Below, piece by piece: positions 1 to 6,836 of a stretch of 16,489 bases of DNA. Both the position numbers and the translations under genes were made by a program. The stretch spans positions 1-16,489 of the forward strand of contig NZ_JANMET010000004.1 in the NCBI RefSeq assembly GCF_031377265.1, read 5' to 3'. A model generated the notes under the pieces. It was given only the letters and a program-made list of their open reading frames with translations. It was not told the origin of the DNA and did not search any database. Positions within the stretch are counted from its first letter, which is position 1, and each line of letters opens with the position of its first letter. The DNA comes from JAUYQR01 sp031377265 (lineage in GTDB: Bacteria; Pseudomonadota; Alphaproteobacteria; Rhodobacterales; Rhodobacteraceae).

Positions 1-1255
1 GTAAACCGATCAGGCTGGCGGGGATCACCACTTCCATCCAGCGGTGATAGGTGTCCATCGGAAGACCGTTGATCGCCTCTGGCCAGCGCCATTCCACCGG
101 GAACGGCCAGACCTGTGCGGAGGGCAGCACCACCACATCGAACCGGTCGAACAGCCGCGCCGCATGCGCATACCAGCGCGAGCGGATCACGCTGGCCGCA
201 TGAACAGCATCGGCGGAAAGGCCAAGGCCCTGCTCGATCTCCCAGATCGTCTCGGGTTTTAATTGCGCGCGCAGTGCGGGATCGTTGTAAAGCCCGCGCT
301 TGGCATTGGAATTCAGCATGGCGCGCAGGGTGACCCAGGCATGCCACAACTTTTCGGCCGGAAACGGTGGGCTGACCGGTTCCACCATTGCACCCAGGCT
401 TTCCAGCACCGCAAGCCCGGCCTCGCACTGGGCAAGGATGCCCGGTTCCATCGGATAGGCGCCACCCCAATCCCCCAGCCAGCCGATGCGCAGCTTGCGC
501 GTGTCGCAGGTGAGGTGATCGGCAAAGGACGCGCCCGCACGCGGAAACGGCACGTCCGGGTTCTCGCCCGCCAGCACTTCAAGCAGCCGGGCCACGTCCT
601 CAATGGTGCGGCCCATCGGGCCGTCGGTCGACAGGGTGGCGAGGAAAGTGTCGCCATCGGCATCCTGCGGCACAAGGCCCCAGGTCGGGCGAAACCCGTA
701 AACGTTGCAGAACGCCGCTGGATTGCGCAGCGAGCCCATCATATCCGATCCGTCGGCCACGGGGACCAGCCGCGCCGCCAACGCCGCTGCGGCCCCCCCG
801 GACGATCCGCCGGCAGTACGGGTCAGATCATAGGGATTGCGGGTGGCACCGAACACCGGGTTGAAACTGTGGCTGCCATGGCCCCATTCGGGTGTGTTGG
901 TCTTGCCAGTGAAAATCGCCCCCGCAGCGCGCATCCGAGCGGCGATCAGATCATCGGCAACGGGCACATGATCCGCATGCAACGGCGAACCCCAAGTGGT
1001 ACGCAGCCCCTTGACCGCCACCAGATCCTTCACCGCCAGCGGCAGTCCGTGCAGCCAGCCCCGGCGCGGCGCATCGTCCAGCGCCCGCGCTTCTGCCATC
1101 AACTCGTCCTCGCCACGCTGCGAAACAATCGCATTGATCGCGGGGTTTACCACTGCCACCCGGGCAAGATAGGCCGCCAGAACCTCGGAGGGCGCAAGCT
1201 TGCGACCTGCGACAAGGCGCGACAGTTCCGAGGCGCTCAGTCCCATCAGATCCAT
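1..1255 (-). CDS. Amidase-signature family hydrolase (amidase 1), C-terminus cut by the window edge
   Basis: Hydrolyses a carboxylic amide to acid plus ammonia or amine, presumably in the cytoplasm since no signal peptide is visible. About 418 codons are visible on the minus strand from an ATG at 1255; the frame is still open at base 1, so the protein lacks its C-terminal end. The Ser-cisSer-Lys triad is complete: Lys76 in LAVKDL, Ser151 in AGGSSGG, and the nucleophile Ser175 in GSDMMGSLRNP. The MM before the nucleophile replaces the more usual GG, a variant I recall from a subset of amidases. It is the last visible gene of the pot cluster, 123 nt after potD, separated by two hairpins and with a weak ribosome site. 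This suggests lower expression than potD. Substrate unknown; GatA is unlikely because no gatC or gatB is near. Confidence 0.88.
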   Translation of the reverse strand, partial: MDLMGLSASELSRLVAGRKLAPSEVLAAYLARVAVVNPAINAIVSQRGEDELMAEARALDDAPRRGWLHGLPLAVKDLVAVKGLRTTWGSPLHADHVPVADDLIAARMRAAGAIFTGKTNTPEWGHGSHSFNPVFGATRNPYDLTRTAGGSSGGAAAALAARLVPVADGSDMMGSLRNPAAFCNVYGFRPTWGLVPQDADGDTFLATLSTDGPMGRTIEDVARLLEVLAGENPDVPFPRAGASFADHLTCDTRKLRIGWLGDWGGAYPMEPGILAQCEAGLAVLESLGAMVEPVSPPFPAEKLWHAWVTLRAMLNSNAKRGLYNDPALRAQLKPETIWEIEQGLGLSADAVHAASVIRSRWYAHAARLFDRFDVVVLPSAQVWPFPVEWRWPEAINGLPMDTYHRWMEVVIPASLIGL

Positions 1256-1261
1256 GGCTTT

Positions 1262-1311
1262 TGCTCTTTGGAGAAATACTCTCTGGGGGTGCGGGGGCGA
1301 AGCGCCCCCGC
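1262..1311 (-). repeat. Intergenic hairpin with GAGTATTT-type tail, Rhodobacterales-style repeat
   Basis: The arms 1291-1299 and 1303-1311 form a perfect 9-bp stem (GCGGGGGCG / CGCCCCCGC) with a 3-nt loop. On the minus strand it is followed by CCCCCAGAGAGTATTTCTCC and an A-rich stretch running up to the amidase 1 start. From memory, a GC hairpin followed by CCCCnnAGTATTT is a recurrent intergenic element in Rhodobacteraceae genomes; that family link is recollection, not a search. Here it would form most of the amidase 1 leader. Confidence 0.5.
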
Positions 1312-1343
1312 CGCGCCGCGACTGCGGCGCCACGCAAAGGTGT

Positions 1344-1369
1344 GATGCGGGGCCGTTTGGCCCCGCATC
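1344..1369 (-). terminator. Strong stem-loop 9 nt after the potD stop
   Basis: The arms GATGCGGGGCC (1344-1354) and GGCCCCGCATC (1359-1369) are perfectly complementary over 11 bp with a 4-nt loop. On the minus strand the stem begins 9 nt after the potD stop codon. No clear U-run follows, so it may be a partial terminator or an mRNA 3'-end stabiliser rather than a full intrinsic terminator. Such a stem fits the usual excess of a binding protein over the genes after it. Confidence 0.55.
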
Positions 1370-1378
1370 TCCACAAGA

Positions 1379-2407
1379 TCACTTCTGCAGTTCGGTCCAG
1401 ATCGCGGTGATGTAGTCCTGCGCCTTGCCGGTGCAGGTCTTCATGAACACGCCCTTGTCCTTCAACTCGGCCGGAATCACGATTTCCGGTGCATCCTTCA
1501 TGTCGTCGGGCATGAACGCGTCGGACCCGGCAATGCCATTGGCATAGCGCGCAAAGGCCGAGATCATTGCCGCGTTTTCGGGAACGGCGATGAAATCAAG
1601 GAACTTGTAGGCCTCGTCTACATGCTGGGCATCCTTCAGCAGCATCACCTGATCCATCCACAGGATGTAGCCTTCCTTCGGGTAGCCATACTTCACCTCC
1701 GGGTTTTCCAGCCGCGCCCGGAAGATCGCGCCGTTCCAGTACAGCGAGGCCATCACATCATTCGCGGCCATCTTCTCGGTCATGCCATAGTCCATCGACT
1801 GCCACTTCGGCTTGGCTTCGATCAGCTTGTCGCGCACCTTTTTCATCAACTCGGCGTCTTCGGAACAGGGCGCGCCGCCCATGTACATGGTGGCAAGCGC
1901 CAGCACGTCGTTCATCTCGGGCGTCACGTTGACCTTGCCCACCAGTTCCGGCGGCGGGTCAAGGAAGATCGCGCTGGTGTTCACGTCACCCGAATAGGCG
2001 GTCTGGTTGACCGCCATGCCAGTGGTGCCCCACTGCCACGGGATCGAGAATTTCCGGCCGGGGTCGTAGTCGACGTTCATCCATTCAGCCGCAATGTTCT
2101 TGTGGTTTGCGATCTTTGACAGGTCGAGTTCCTGCACGAGGCCCTTCTCGATCCAGATCGGCACATAATTGGCCGATGGCACCACCAGATCAAAGCCCGA
2201 GCCACCCGCCTCGATCTTGGCCAGCGCGGTGTCGTTGCTGTCGTAATCGGTGACGATGACCTTGATGCCGGTCTCTTTCTCGAACTTGGCCAGCAGTTCG
2301 GGGCTGGTGTAGTTGCCCCAGTTGTACAGCTGCAATTCGCCTTCGGCGGCGGCCAGGGTGGTGCTGGCCATTAGCAGGGCCAGGGCTGCAAGTGTCTGTT
2401 TCATCAT
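1379..2407 (-). CDS. potD: Periplasmic spermidine/putrescine-type substrate-binding protein
   Basis: Binds an amine solute in the periplasm and delivers it to the PotBC permease. The protein is 342 aa, the usual PotD length. It opens with a Sec signal peptide (Met-Met-Lys, a hydrophobic core, then TLAAAEG, cleavage expected near residue 21) without a lipobox Cys. The mature protein begins LQLYNWGNY, matching the PotD YNW motif. It also keeps VPSANYV, IPWQWGTTG, YWNGAIF and LWMDQV, the last carrying the Trp and Asp that clamp polyamines in E. coli PotD. The start is the first of two ATGs, with GGGGAG five nt upstream. It follows potC by 31 nt and is last in the transporter set. Some polyamine-contacting positions appear changed, so the ligand may not be plain putrescine or spermidine. 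Confidence 0.9.
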   Translation of the reverse strand: MMKQTLAALALLMASTTLAAAEGELQLYNWGNYTSPELLAKFEKETGIKVIVTDYDSNDTALAKIEAGGSGFDLVVPSANYVPIWIEKGLVQELDLSKIANHKNIAAEWMNVDYDPGRKFSIPWQWGTTGMAVNQTAYSGDVNTSAIFLDPPPELVGKVNVTPEMNDVLALATMYMGGAPCSEDAELMKKVRDKLIEAKPKWQSMDYGMTEKMAANDVMASLYWNGAIFRARLENPEVKYGYPKEGYILWMDQVMLLKDAQHVDEAYKFLDFIAVPENAAMISAFARYANGIAGSDAFMPDDMKDAPEIVIPAELKDKGVFMKTCTGKAQDYITAIWTELQK

Positions 2408-2438
2408 GACGTCTCCCCGTTTGGTGTAGGTGTTTCAG

Positions 2439-3245
2439 TCAGGCATCCTGCTTTCGCGTCAGCAGGAAGAAGGCAGTCAGCAAAAGCACGGTCAGCGCCA
2501 GCAAACCGGTCGAGATCGCATTGATCTCGGGTGTCAGCTGCCGACGCAATTGACCCAGCATATAGGTCGGCAAAGTATCCTGTCCGCCCGATTTCACGAA
2601 TTCGGTGATCACCACGTCGTCAAGGCTGATGACGAAGGCCAGCATCGCACCGGCGATGATGCCGGGCAACAAAAGCGGCAAGGTCACATGGCGAAAGGTC
2701 TGCCAGGGACTGGCGTAAAGGTCGGCGGCGGCGGTTTCCAGCGACAAGTCCATCCCTTCCAGCCTTGCGCGGATCGGCAGATAGGCGAAGGGGACGCAAA
2801 AGGCGGAATGCGCGGCAATCAGATAGCCAAGGCCGGTGTAGCCGGTGAACACCTTGATCTGCGCAAAGAAGATCAGCAGCGCCACTGCGGTCACAATTTC
2901 TGGCACCATCAGCGGCTGATTGATCATCACATAGATGAAGGTCTGCCCCTTGAAGGCGCGGCGTCGCGTGGTGCCCAGTGCCGCCATCGTGGCCACGGTG
3001 GTGGCGATGATCGCTGCGAAAACCGCAATGATCAGCGACCGCAGCGTGGCATCCTTGACCGCGTCATTGGCCCAGGCGCGACGATACCAGTCCAGCGAGA
3101 AGCCCTGCCACACCGCCACCGAATTGCCTGCGTTGAACGAATAGAACACCAGCGTCAGGATCGGCAGATACAGCGCCAGAAACACGATCATCGCCGTGGT
3201 GGTGAACCCCGGCAACCGCGCGACCGAGAAGGAGCGGTCAGCCAT
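2439..3245 (-). CDS. potC: Spermidine/putrescine-type ABC transporter permease, PotC-like
   Basis: One of two inner-membrane permease subunits of the Pot-type importer. The protein is 268 aa with about six hydrophobic segments, the first at residues 18-36. The cytoplasmic EAA loop, which docks on the ATPase, is at about 170-194 (ETAAADLYASP...LPLLLPG). The ISLDDVVITEFV segment near 206-217 is typical of PotC and its relatives. I chose the ATG at 3245 (MADRSFSV) rather than an upstream in-frame codon inside potB. This start overlaps the end of potB by 8 nt, suggesting translational coupling, and an AAGGA lies upstream. It is followed after 31 nt by potD. Confidence 0.9.
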   Translation of the reverse strand: MADRSFSVARLPGFTTTAMIVFLALYLPILTLVFYSFNAGNSVAVWQGFSLDWYRRAWANDAVKDATLRSLIIAVFAAIIATTVATMAALGTTRRRAFKGQTFIYVMINQPLMVPEIVTAVALLIFFAQIKVFTGYTGLGYLIAAHSAFCVPFAYLPIRARLEGMDLSLETAAADLYASPWQTFRHVTLPLLLPGIIAGAMLAFVISLDDVVITEFVKSGGQDTLPTYMLGQLRRQLTPEINAISTGLLALTVLLLTAFFLLTRKQDA

Positions 3246-4146
3246 GTCCCTGATCCTTGTTGGCAAAGCGCACGTAGACCAGCAGCGCCACAGTGACAAT
3301 CACCAAGAGGGTGACTGACAGCGCGGCCCCCAGCGGCCAGTTGCGCCCCTGGCCGAACTGCAACTCGATGAAATTGCCGATCATCATGTTCTTGCCGCCC
3401 CCCAGAATGCGCGGCGTGACATAGGCCCCGAGCGAGGGCACGAACACCAGGATCGACCCGGCGATGATCCCCGGTTTCACGATCGGCAGGATGATCCGGC
3501 GCAGCACGTTCCAGCGGCTGGCATACAGATCATAGCCCGCCTCCAGCAGTCGCATGTCGAACCGGTCGATGGCGGCGAACAGCGGCAGCACCATCAGCGG
3601 CAGGTAGACATAAGTCATCCCGATCAGCACCGCGGTATCGGTGTAGATGATCTGCAAAGGGGTATCGATCAGACCGGTCCGCATCAGAAGGGTGTTCAGC
3701 AGGCCTTCGTTGCGGATCACCTCGTTGATCGCGAAGGTGCGGATCAAGAGGTTGGTCCAGAACGGGATGGTGATCAGGAACAGCCAGAGGGTGCGCTGGC
3801 GTGGTGGGCGGGTGGCGATGAACCATGCGGTGGGAAAACCCACCGCAAAGGTGATGACCGTGGTCAGGATCGACAGCCAGACCGAGCGCCAGAAGATCGT
3901 CAGATGCGCATCGGCCAGAACCAGCGTGTCGTCAAACACATCGCGGCTGAACAGGATGCCGCGCCAGCCGTCAAGATTGAAATTCCATACAACGTTGCCG
4001 TATTCGCCGGGGCTCAGGAACGAATAGACCACGACAATCAGCAGCGGTCCCGCCGCCGCCAGGGTCAGCAAGACCAGCGCCGGCGTGGACAGCAGCCAGC
4101 CATTGCGGTCAGAGGTGCGGCGGGCGGCGTCTTCGGCGGCGCTCAT
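3238..4146 (-). CDS. potB: Spermidine/putrescine-type ABC transporter permease, PotB-like
   Basis: First permease subunit of the importer, an integral inner-membrane protein that forms the channel with PotC. Length is 302 aa, slightly longer than E. coli PotB. Hydrophobic segments lie near 20-42, 86-110, 119-137, 172-192, 227-240 and 273-293. The EAA loop is at 202-226 (EAGYDLYASRW...LPIVKPG). The frame extends 55 residues further upstream within potA, but that part has no membrane character. The ATG at 4146 has GGAGG 10 nt before it and lies 4 nt after the potA stop, so it is the likely start. The close spacing with potA and the overlap with potC mark one transcription unit. Confidence 0.9.
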   Translation of the reverse strand: MSAAEDAARRTSDRNGWLLSTPALVLLTLAAAGPLLIVVVYSFLSPGEYGNVVWNFNLDGWRGILFSRDVFDDTLVLADAHLTIFWRSVWLSILTTVITFAVGFPTAWFIATRPPRQRTLWLFLITIPFWTNLLIRTFAINEVIRNEGLLNTLLMRTGLIDTPLQIIYTDTAVLIGMTYVYLPLMVLPLFAAIDRFDMRLLEAGYDLYASRWNVLRRIILPIVKPGIIAGSILVFVPSLGAYVTPRILGGGKNMMIGNFIELQFGQGRNWPLGAALSVTLLVIVTVALLVYVRFANKDQGHG

Positions 4147-4150
4147 CGGG

Positions 4151-5212
4151 TCAATCCTCCAGCACCTGTGCAGCACCCGGCGCAAAGCGCAGGGCAACGG
4201 CGGTGCCAGGTTGCAACATGTCTTCGCCCGCGCCGCTTTGCTGCCGGGCCACAACCTCTGCCCCGTCGGACAGGCTGAGGTGATAATGCGTGTCGGTGCC
4301 GAAGTAGACAAGGTTCGTCACCGTGGCAGGGATTGCACCTGCCTCGGTTGCGGCGACGATGCGCACCTGTTCAGGGCGGATGGCCACTGTAACGGTGCCA
4401 TTGCGGGCGGTCTTGGTATCGACCACTGCGCCGCAGCCCAGCTTGACCCCACCGGCCACGGTGGTTCCGGGCAGAAAGTTCGTCTCGCCGATGAAGCTGG
4501 CGACAAAGCGGTTCACCGGGGTGACATAGATATCGCGCGGAGTGCCAACTTGTTGCAGCTTGCCATGGCTCATCACGCCGATCCGGTCGGACATGGTCAG
4601 CGCTTCTTCCTGATCATGGGTGACAAAGACGAAGGTGATGCCGGTTTCCAGCTGCAGGCGTTTCAGCTCGATCTGCATTTCCTTGCGCAGTTTCAGGTCC
4701 AGCGCGGACAGCGGTTCGTCCAGTAACAGAACCTTCGGCTTCGGTGCCAAGGCCCGCGCCAGTGCGACGCGCTGCTGTTGGCCGCCCGACAGCTGGCTGG
4801 TCTTGCGCGACGCCAGTGCCTCCAGCTTGACCAAAGCCAGCATCCGCTCGGTTGTGGCCTTCACTTCGGCGGCGGGGCGCCCCTGCATCTGCAGCCCGAA
4901 GCCGATATTCTGGGCCACCGTCAGGTGTGGAAACAGAGCATAGCTTTGAAAGACCGTGTTCACCGGGCGCTTGTTGGGGGGCAGGGTGCTGATGTCGGTG
5001 CCGTCGAGCAGGATCTGGCCTTCGGTCGGCATCTCGAACCCGGCGATCAGACGCAGAAGGGTGGTCTTGCCGCAGCCGGACGGGCCAAGAAGGGTAAAGA
5101 ATTCGCCCTGTCTGATATCGACTGATACGTCATCAAGCGCGCGCACAGCGCTTGCCCCGGCCCCGAATGCCTTGACGACATTGCGCGCCGCGATGGTCAC
5201 CGGTGCAGTCAA
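4151..5212 (-). CDS. potA: Spermidine/putrescine-type ABC transporter ATP-binding protein
   Basis: Cytoplasmic ATPase that powers the PotBC permease. From the TTG at 5212 it has 353 aa, normal for PotA. It shows Walker A GPSGCGKT (43-50), Q-loop Gln89, ABC signature LSGGQ (141-145), Walker B LLLDEP (162-167) and the H-loop His199 in THD. A C-terminal TOBE-like regulatory region starts near 240 (IRPEQVRI). No ATG is available in frame. TTG codons at 5221 and 5212 and a GTG at 5200 are the choices; TTG 5212 is best because AGGGGAG lies 10 nt upstream, whereas it would nearly touch 5221. The rare start may limit its expression. It follows amidase 2 with a gap of roughly 80 nt that holds a likely promoter. 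Confidence 0.9.
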   Translation of the reverse strand: MTAPVTIAARNVVKAFGAGASAVRALDDVSVDIRQGEFFTLLGPSGCGKTTLLRLIAGFEMPTEGQILLDGTDISTLPPNKRPVNTVFQSYALFPHLTVAQNIGFGLQMQGRPAAEVKATTERMLALVKLEALASRKTSQLSGGQQQRVALARALAPKPKVLLLDEPLSALDLKLRKEMQIELKRLQLETGITFVFVTHDQEEALTMSDRIGVMSHGKLQQVGTPRDIYVTPVNRFVASFIGETNFLPGTTVAGGVKLGCGAVVDTKTARNGTVTVAIRPEQVRIVAATEAGAIPATVTNLVYFGTDTHYHLSLSDGAEVVARQQSGAGEDMLQPGTAVALRFAPGAAQVLED

Positions 5213-5242
5213 CGGATGCAAGCTCCCCTACTTTGCTTTTTG

Positions 5243-5270
5243 ATCATATTGAAAGGATGGTCTCAGCCAA
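5243..5270 (-). promoter_or_regulatory. Candidate sigma-70 promoter for potABCD
   Basis: On the minus strand TTGGCT (5270-5265, 4 of 6 to TTGACA) is followed by a 16-nt spacer and TATGAT (5248-5243, 5 of 6 to TATAAT). Transcription would begin near 5236, giving a short leader to the potA start. The stretch is locally AT-rich against GC-rich surroundings. It would let the transporter be made independently of amidase 2. This is a pattern match only. Confidence 0.4.
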
Positions 5271-5291
5271 TGCAAGCACTTCCTGCCCGAA

Positions 5292-6728
5292 CTACGACGC
5301 CAAAGGGGCGCGGCGCTGTGCCCAGGGGGCTGCCTGCTCAAGTTCCGCGCAAAGTGCGATCAGCGTCTCATCCTCGCCGAAGGGTGCCGCCAGATGCAGG
5401 CCGATCGGCAAGCCGTCTGATGACATTGCCAGCGGCACCGAGGCCGCAGGCTGGCCCGAGGCGTTGAACACTGCGCAGAACGGCGAATAGGCGAAGATGC
5501 CGTTCGGGCCGGTGCGAAAGGCCACGTAATCTTCGGTGTCATGGGAAAAGCGTCCCACCCGTGCCGGCGGTTCAGCCAGCGTGGCGCACAGCAGGATATC
5601 GGGGCCATCCGCGAAATACCCGGCCATCTGGCGGCCAAAGCGGTGAATCTCGCCGACCGCCTGCAGATAGCGCGTGGGATGCAGGCGTTCGGCATGGGCG
5701 ACCGCGCCGCGCCCCACACCCTCGACCAGATCATCCGTCAGCGGGGCCCCCTTCAGCGCAGACCGGATACCAAGTGCTGTGCCAATGGCCACGATGTCGG
5801 TCCAGGCGCGCATCATCATCGGCACGTCGGCCCGTGGGCGGCCCGGTTCCACATGATGCCCAAGGCTTTCCAGCAGGCGGCCCGTGGCAAGGACGGCATC
5901 GCGGACCTGCGGGTGGATCGGATCGCCGGTGAGCGTGGTGTCGCAAAGCGCGACCTTCAGGCGGCGTGGCGGACGGCTGATCGCCTGGGCGTGACCTTGC
6001 GCCAATGGCGGTGCCCAATAAGGCGCGCCAAGGTCGGCCCCGGCGCAGGCGTCCAGCATGGTTGCGGTATCGCGCACGGAGAGGGTGAGAAACCCGTCGA
6101 TCGCCATGCCCGCCCAGCCCTCGCCGGCATAGGGGCCGTCGGGTAGGCGGGCGCGGGTCGGCTTGAAGCCGAACAGACCGCAGCACGCGGCCGGAATGCG
6201 CACCGAACCGCCGCCATCCGACCCGTGGGCAAAGGCCACGATCCCCGCCGCCACCGCCGCCCCGGCGCCGCCGGATGACCCGCCCGGGGTGTGGTCAAGG
6301 TTCCACGGATTGCGTGTGGGGCCACCGTAAACAGCAGCTTCGGTCGCGGCCCCGATCCCGCCTTCGGGGCTGGTGGTGCGCCCGAAAGTGACGATGCCGG
6401 TCGCCTTGATCCGCGTGAAGATCGCAGAATCACCTGGATACTGCGTGTTTTTCAGCAGCCTTGAACCGTTGTGCGAAGGGTAATCCTTCGCTTCGATCCC
6501 GAGGTCTTTGATCAGGAAGGGCACACCGCGGAACGGTCCGCGGGGCAACCCATCTGCAATCGCGGCCCGCGTGGCGGCTTCATTGACCAGGACCACGGCA
6601 TTGATTGCCGGGTTCCGGCTTTCCACAGCCGTAAGGGCGGCGTCCAACAGTTCGGTCGGTGTCACGTCGCGGCGTGCCACAAGGCCGGCCAGCGCGGTTG
6701 CGTCCATCGCCCCAAGATCCCCGATCAT
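5292..6728 (-). CDS. Amidase-signature family hydrolase (amidase 2)
   Basis: Cytoplasmic amide hydrolase of 478 aa, full length for the family. The triad is Lys74 in FLIKDLG, cis-Ser151 in PGGSSGG and nucleophile Ser175 in GSDGGGSVRIP, the classical form. It is first in the minus-strand pot cluster and ends about 80 nt before the potA start. Amidase 1 at the far end of the cluster has its triad at nearly the same residue numbers, but its flanking sequence differs widely, so the pair is not a recent duplication. Start: ATG 6728 is used; an internal ATG seven codons later (MDATALAGL) has a GGGG close upstream and is equally plausible. Context suggests it acts on a compound brought in by the transporter. 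GatA is unlikely without gatB or gatC. Confidence 0.9.
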   Translation of the reverse strand: MIGDLGAMDATALAGLVARRDVTPTELLDAALTAVESRNPAINAVVLVNEAATRAAIADGLPRGPFRGVPFLIKDLGIEAKDYPSHNGSRLLKNTQYPGDSAIFTRIKATGIVTFGRTTSPEGGIGAATEAAVYGGPTRNPWNLDHTPGGSSGGAGAAVAAGIVAFAHGSDGGGSVRIPAACCGLFGFKPTRARLPDGPYAGEGWAGMAIDGFLTLSVRDTATMLDACAGADLGAPYWAPPLAQGHAQAISRPPRRLKVALCDTTLTGDPIHPQVRDAVLATGRLLESLGHHVEPGRPRADVPMMMRAWTDIVAIGTALGIRSALKGAPLTDDLVEGVGRGAVAHAERLHPTRYLQAVGEIHRFGRQMAGYFADGPDILLCATLAEPPARVGRFSHDTEDYVAFRTGPNGIFAYSPFCAVFNASGQPAASVPLAMSSDGLPIGLHLAAPFGEDETLIALCAELEQAAPWAQRRAPLAS

Positions 6729-6836
6729 CGCGCTGCCCCCAATGTTTCCGAACGTGCACAGCCTGCCCTGATGCCAAGATGGGAGTCATGCCCGGAACCG
6801 CCGCGTGCCGTGTCGGATTTTGGCTCCGCTGTTACT

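Noticed and set aside
263..1345. Long plus-strand open frame opposite amidase 1
   Set aside because: Its product is rich in His, Arg, Gln and Pro with no domain, and the opposite strand encodes an amidase with an intact triad. It is an antisense shadow of GC-rich coding DNA.
2430..3296. Plus-strand frame of 288 codons opposite potC
   Set aside because: Low-complexity Gln/His/Arg/Gly composition and complete overlap with a permease bearing an EAA loop; shadow frame.
5209..5247. Twelve-codon leader peptide before potA on the minus strand
   Set aside because: No Shine-Dalgarno precedes its ATG, and that ATG falls in the candidate -10 box, so it would not be in the mRNA. The TTGA overlap with the potA start is probably chance.
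1..6728. The two amidases as a tandem duplication
   Set aside because: The catalytic positions line up, but the surrounding sequence differs strongly, including MMGS versus GGGS at the nucleophile; they are better seen as separate family members.
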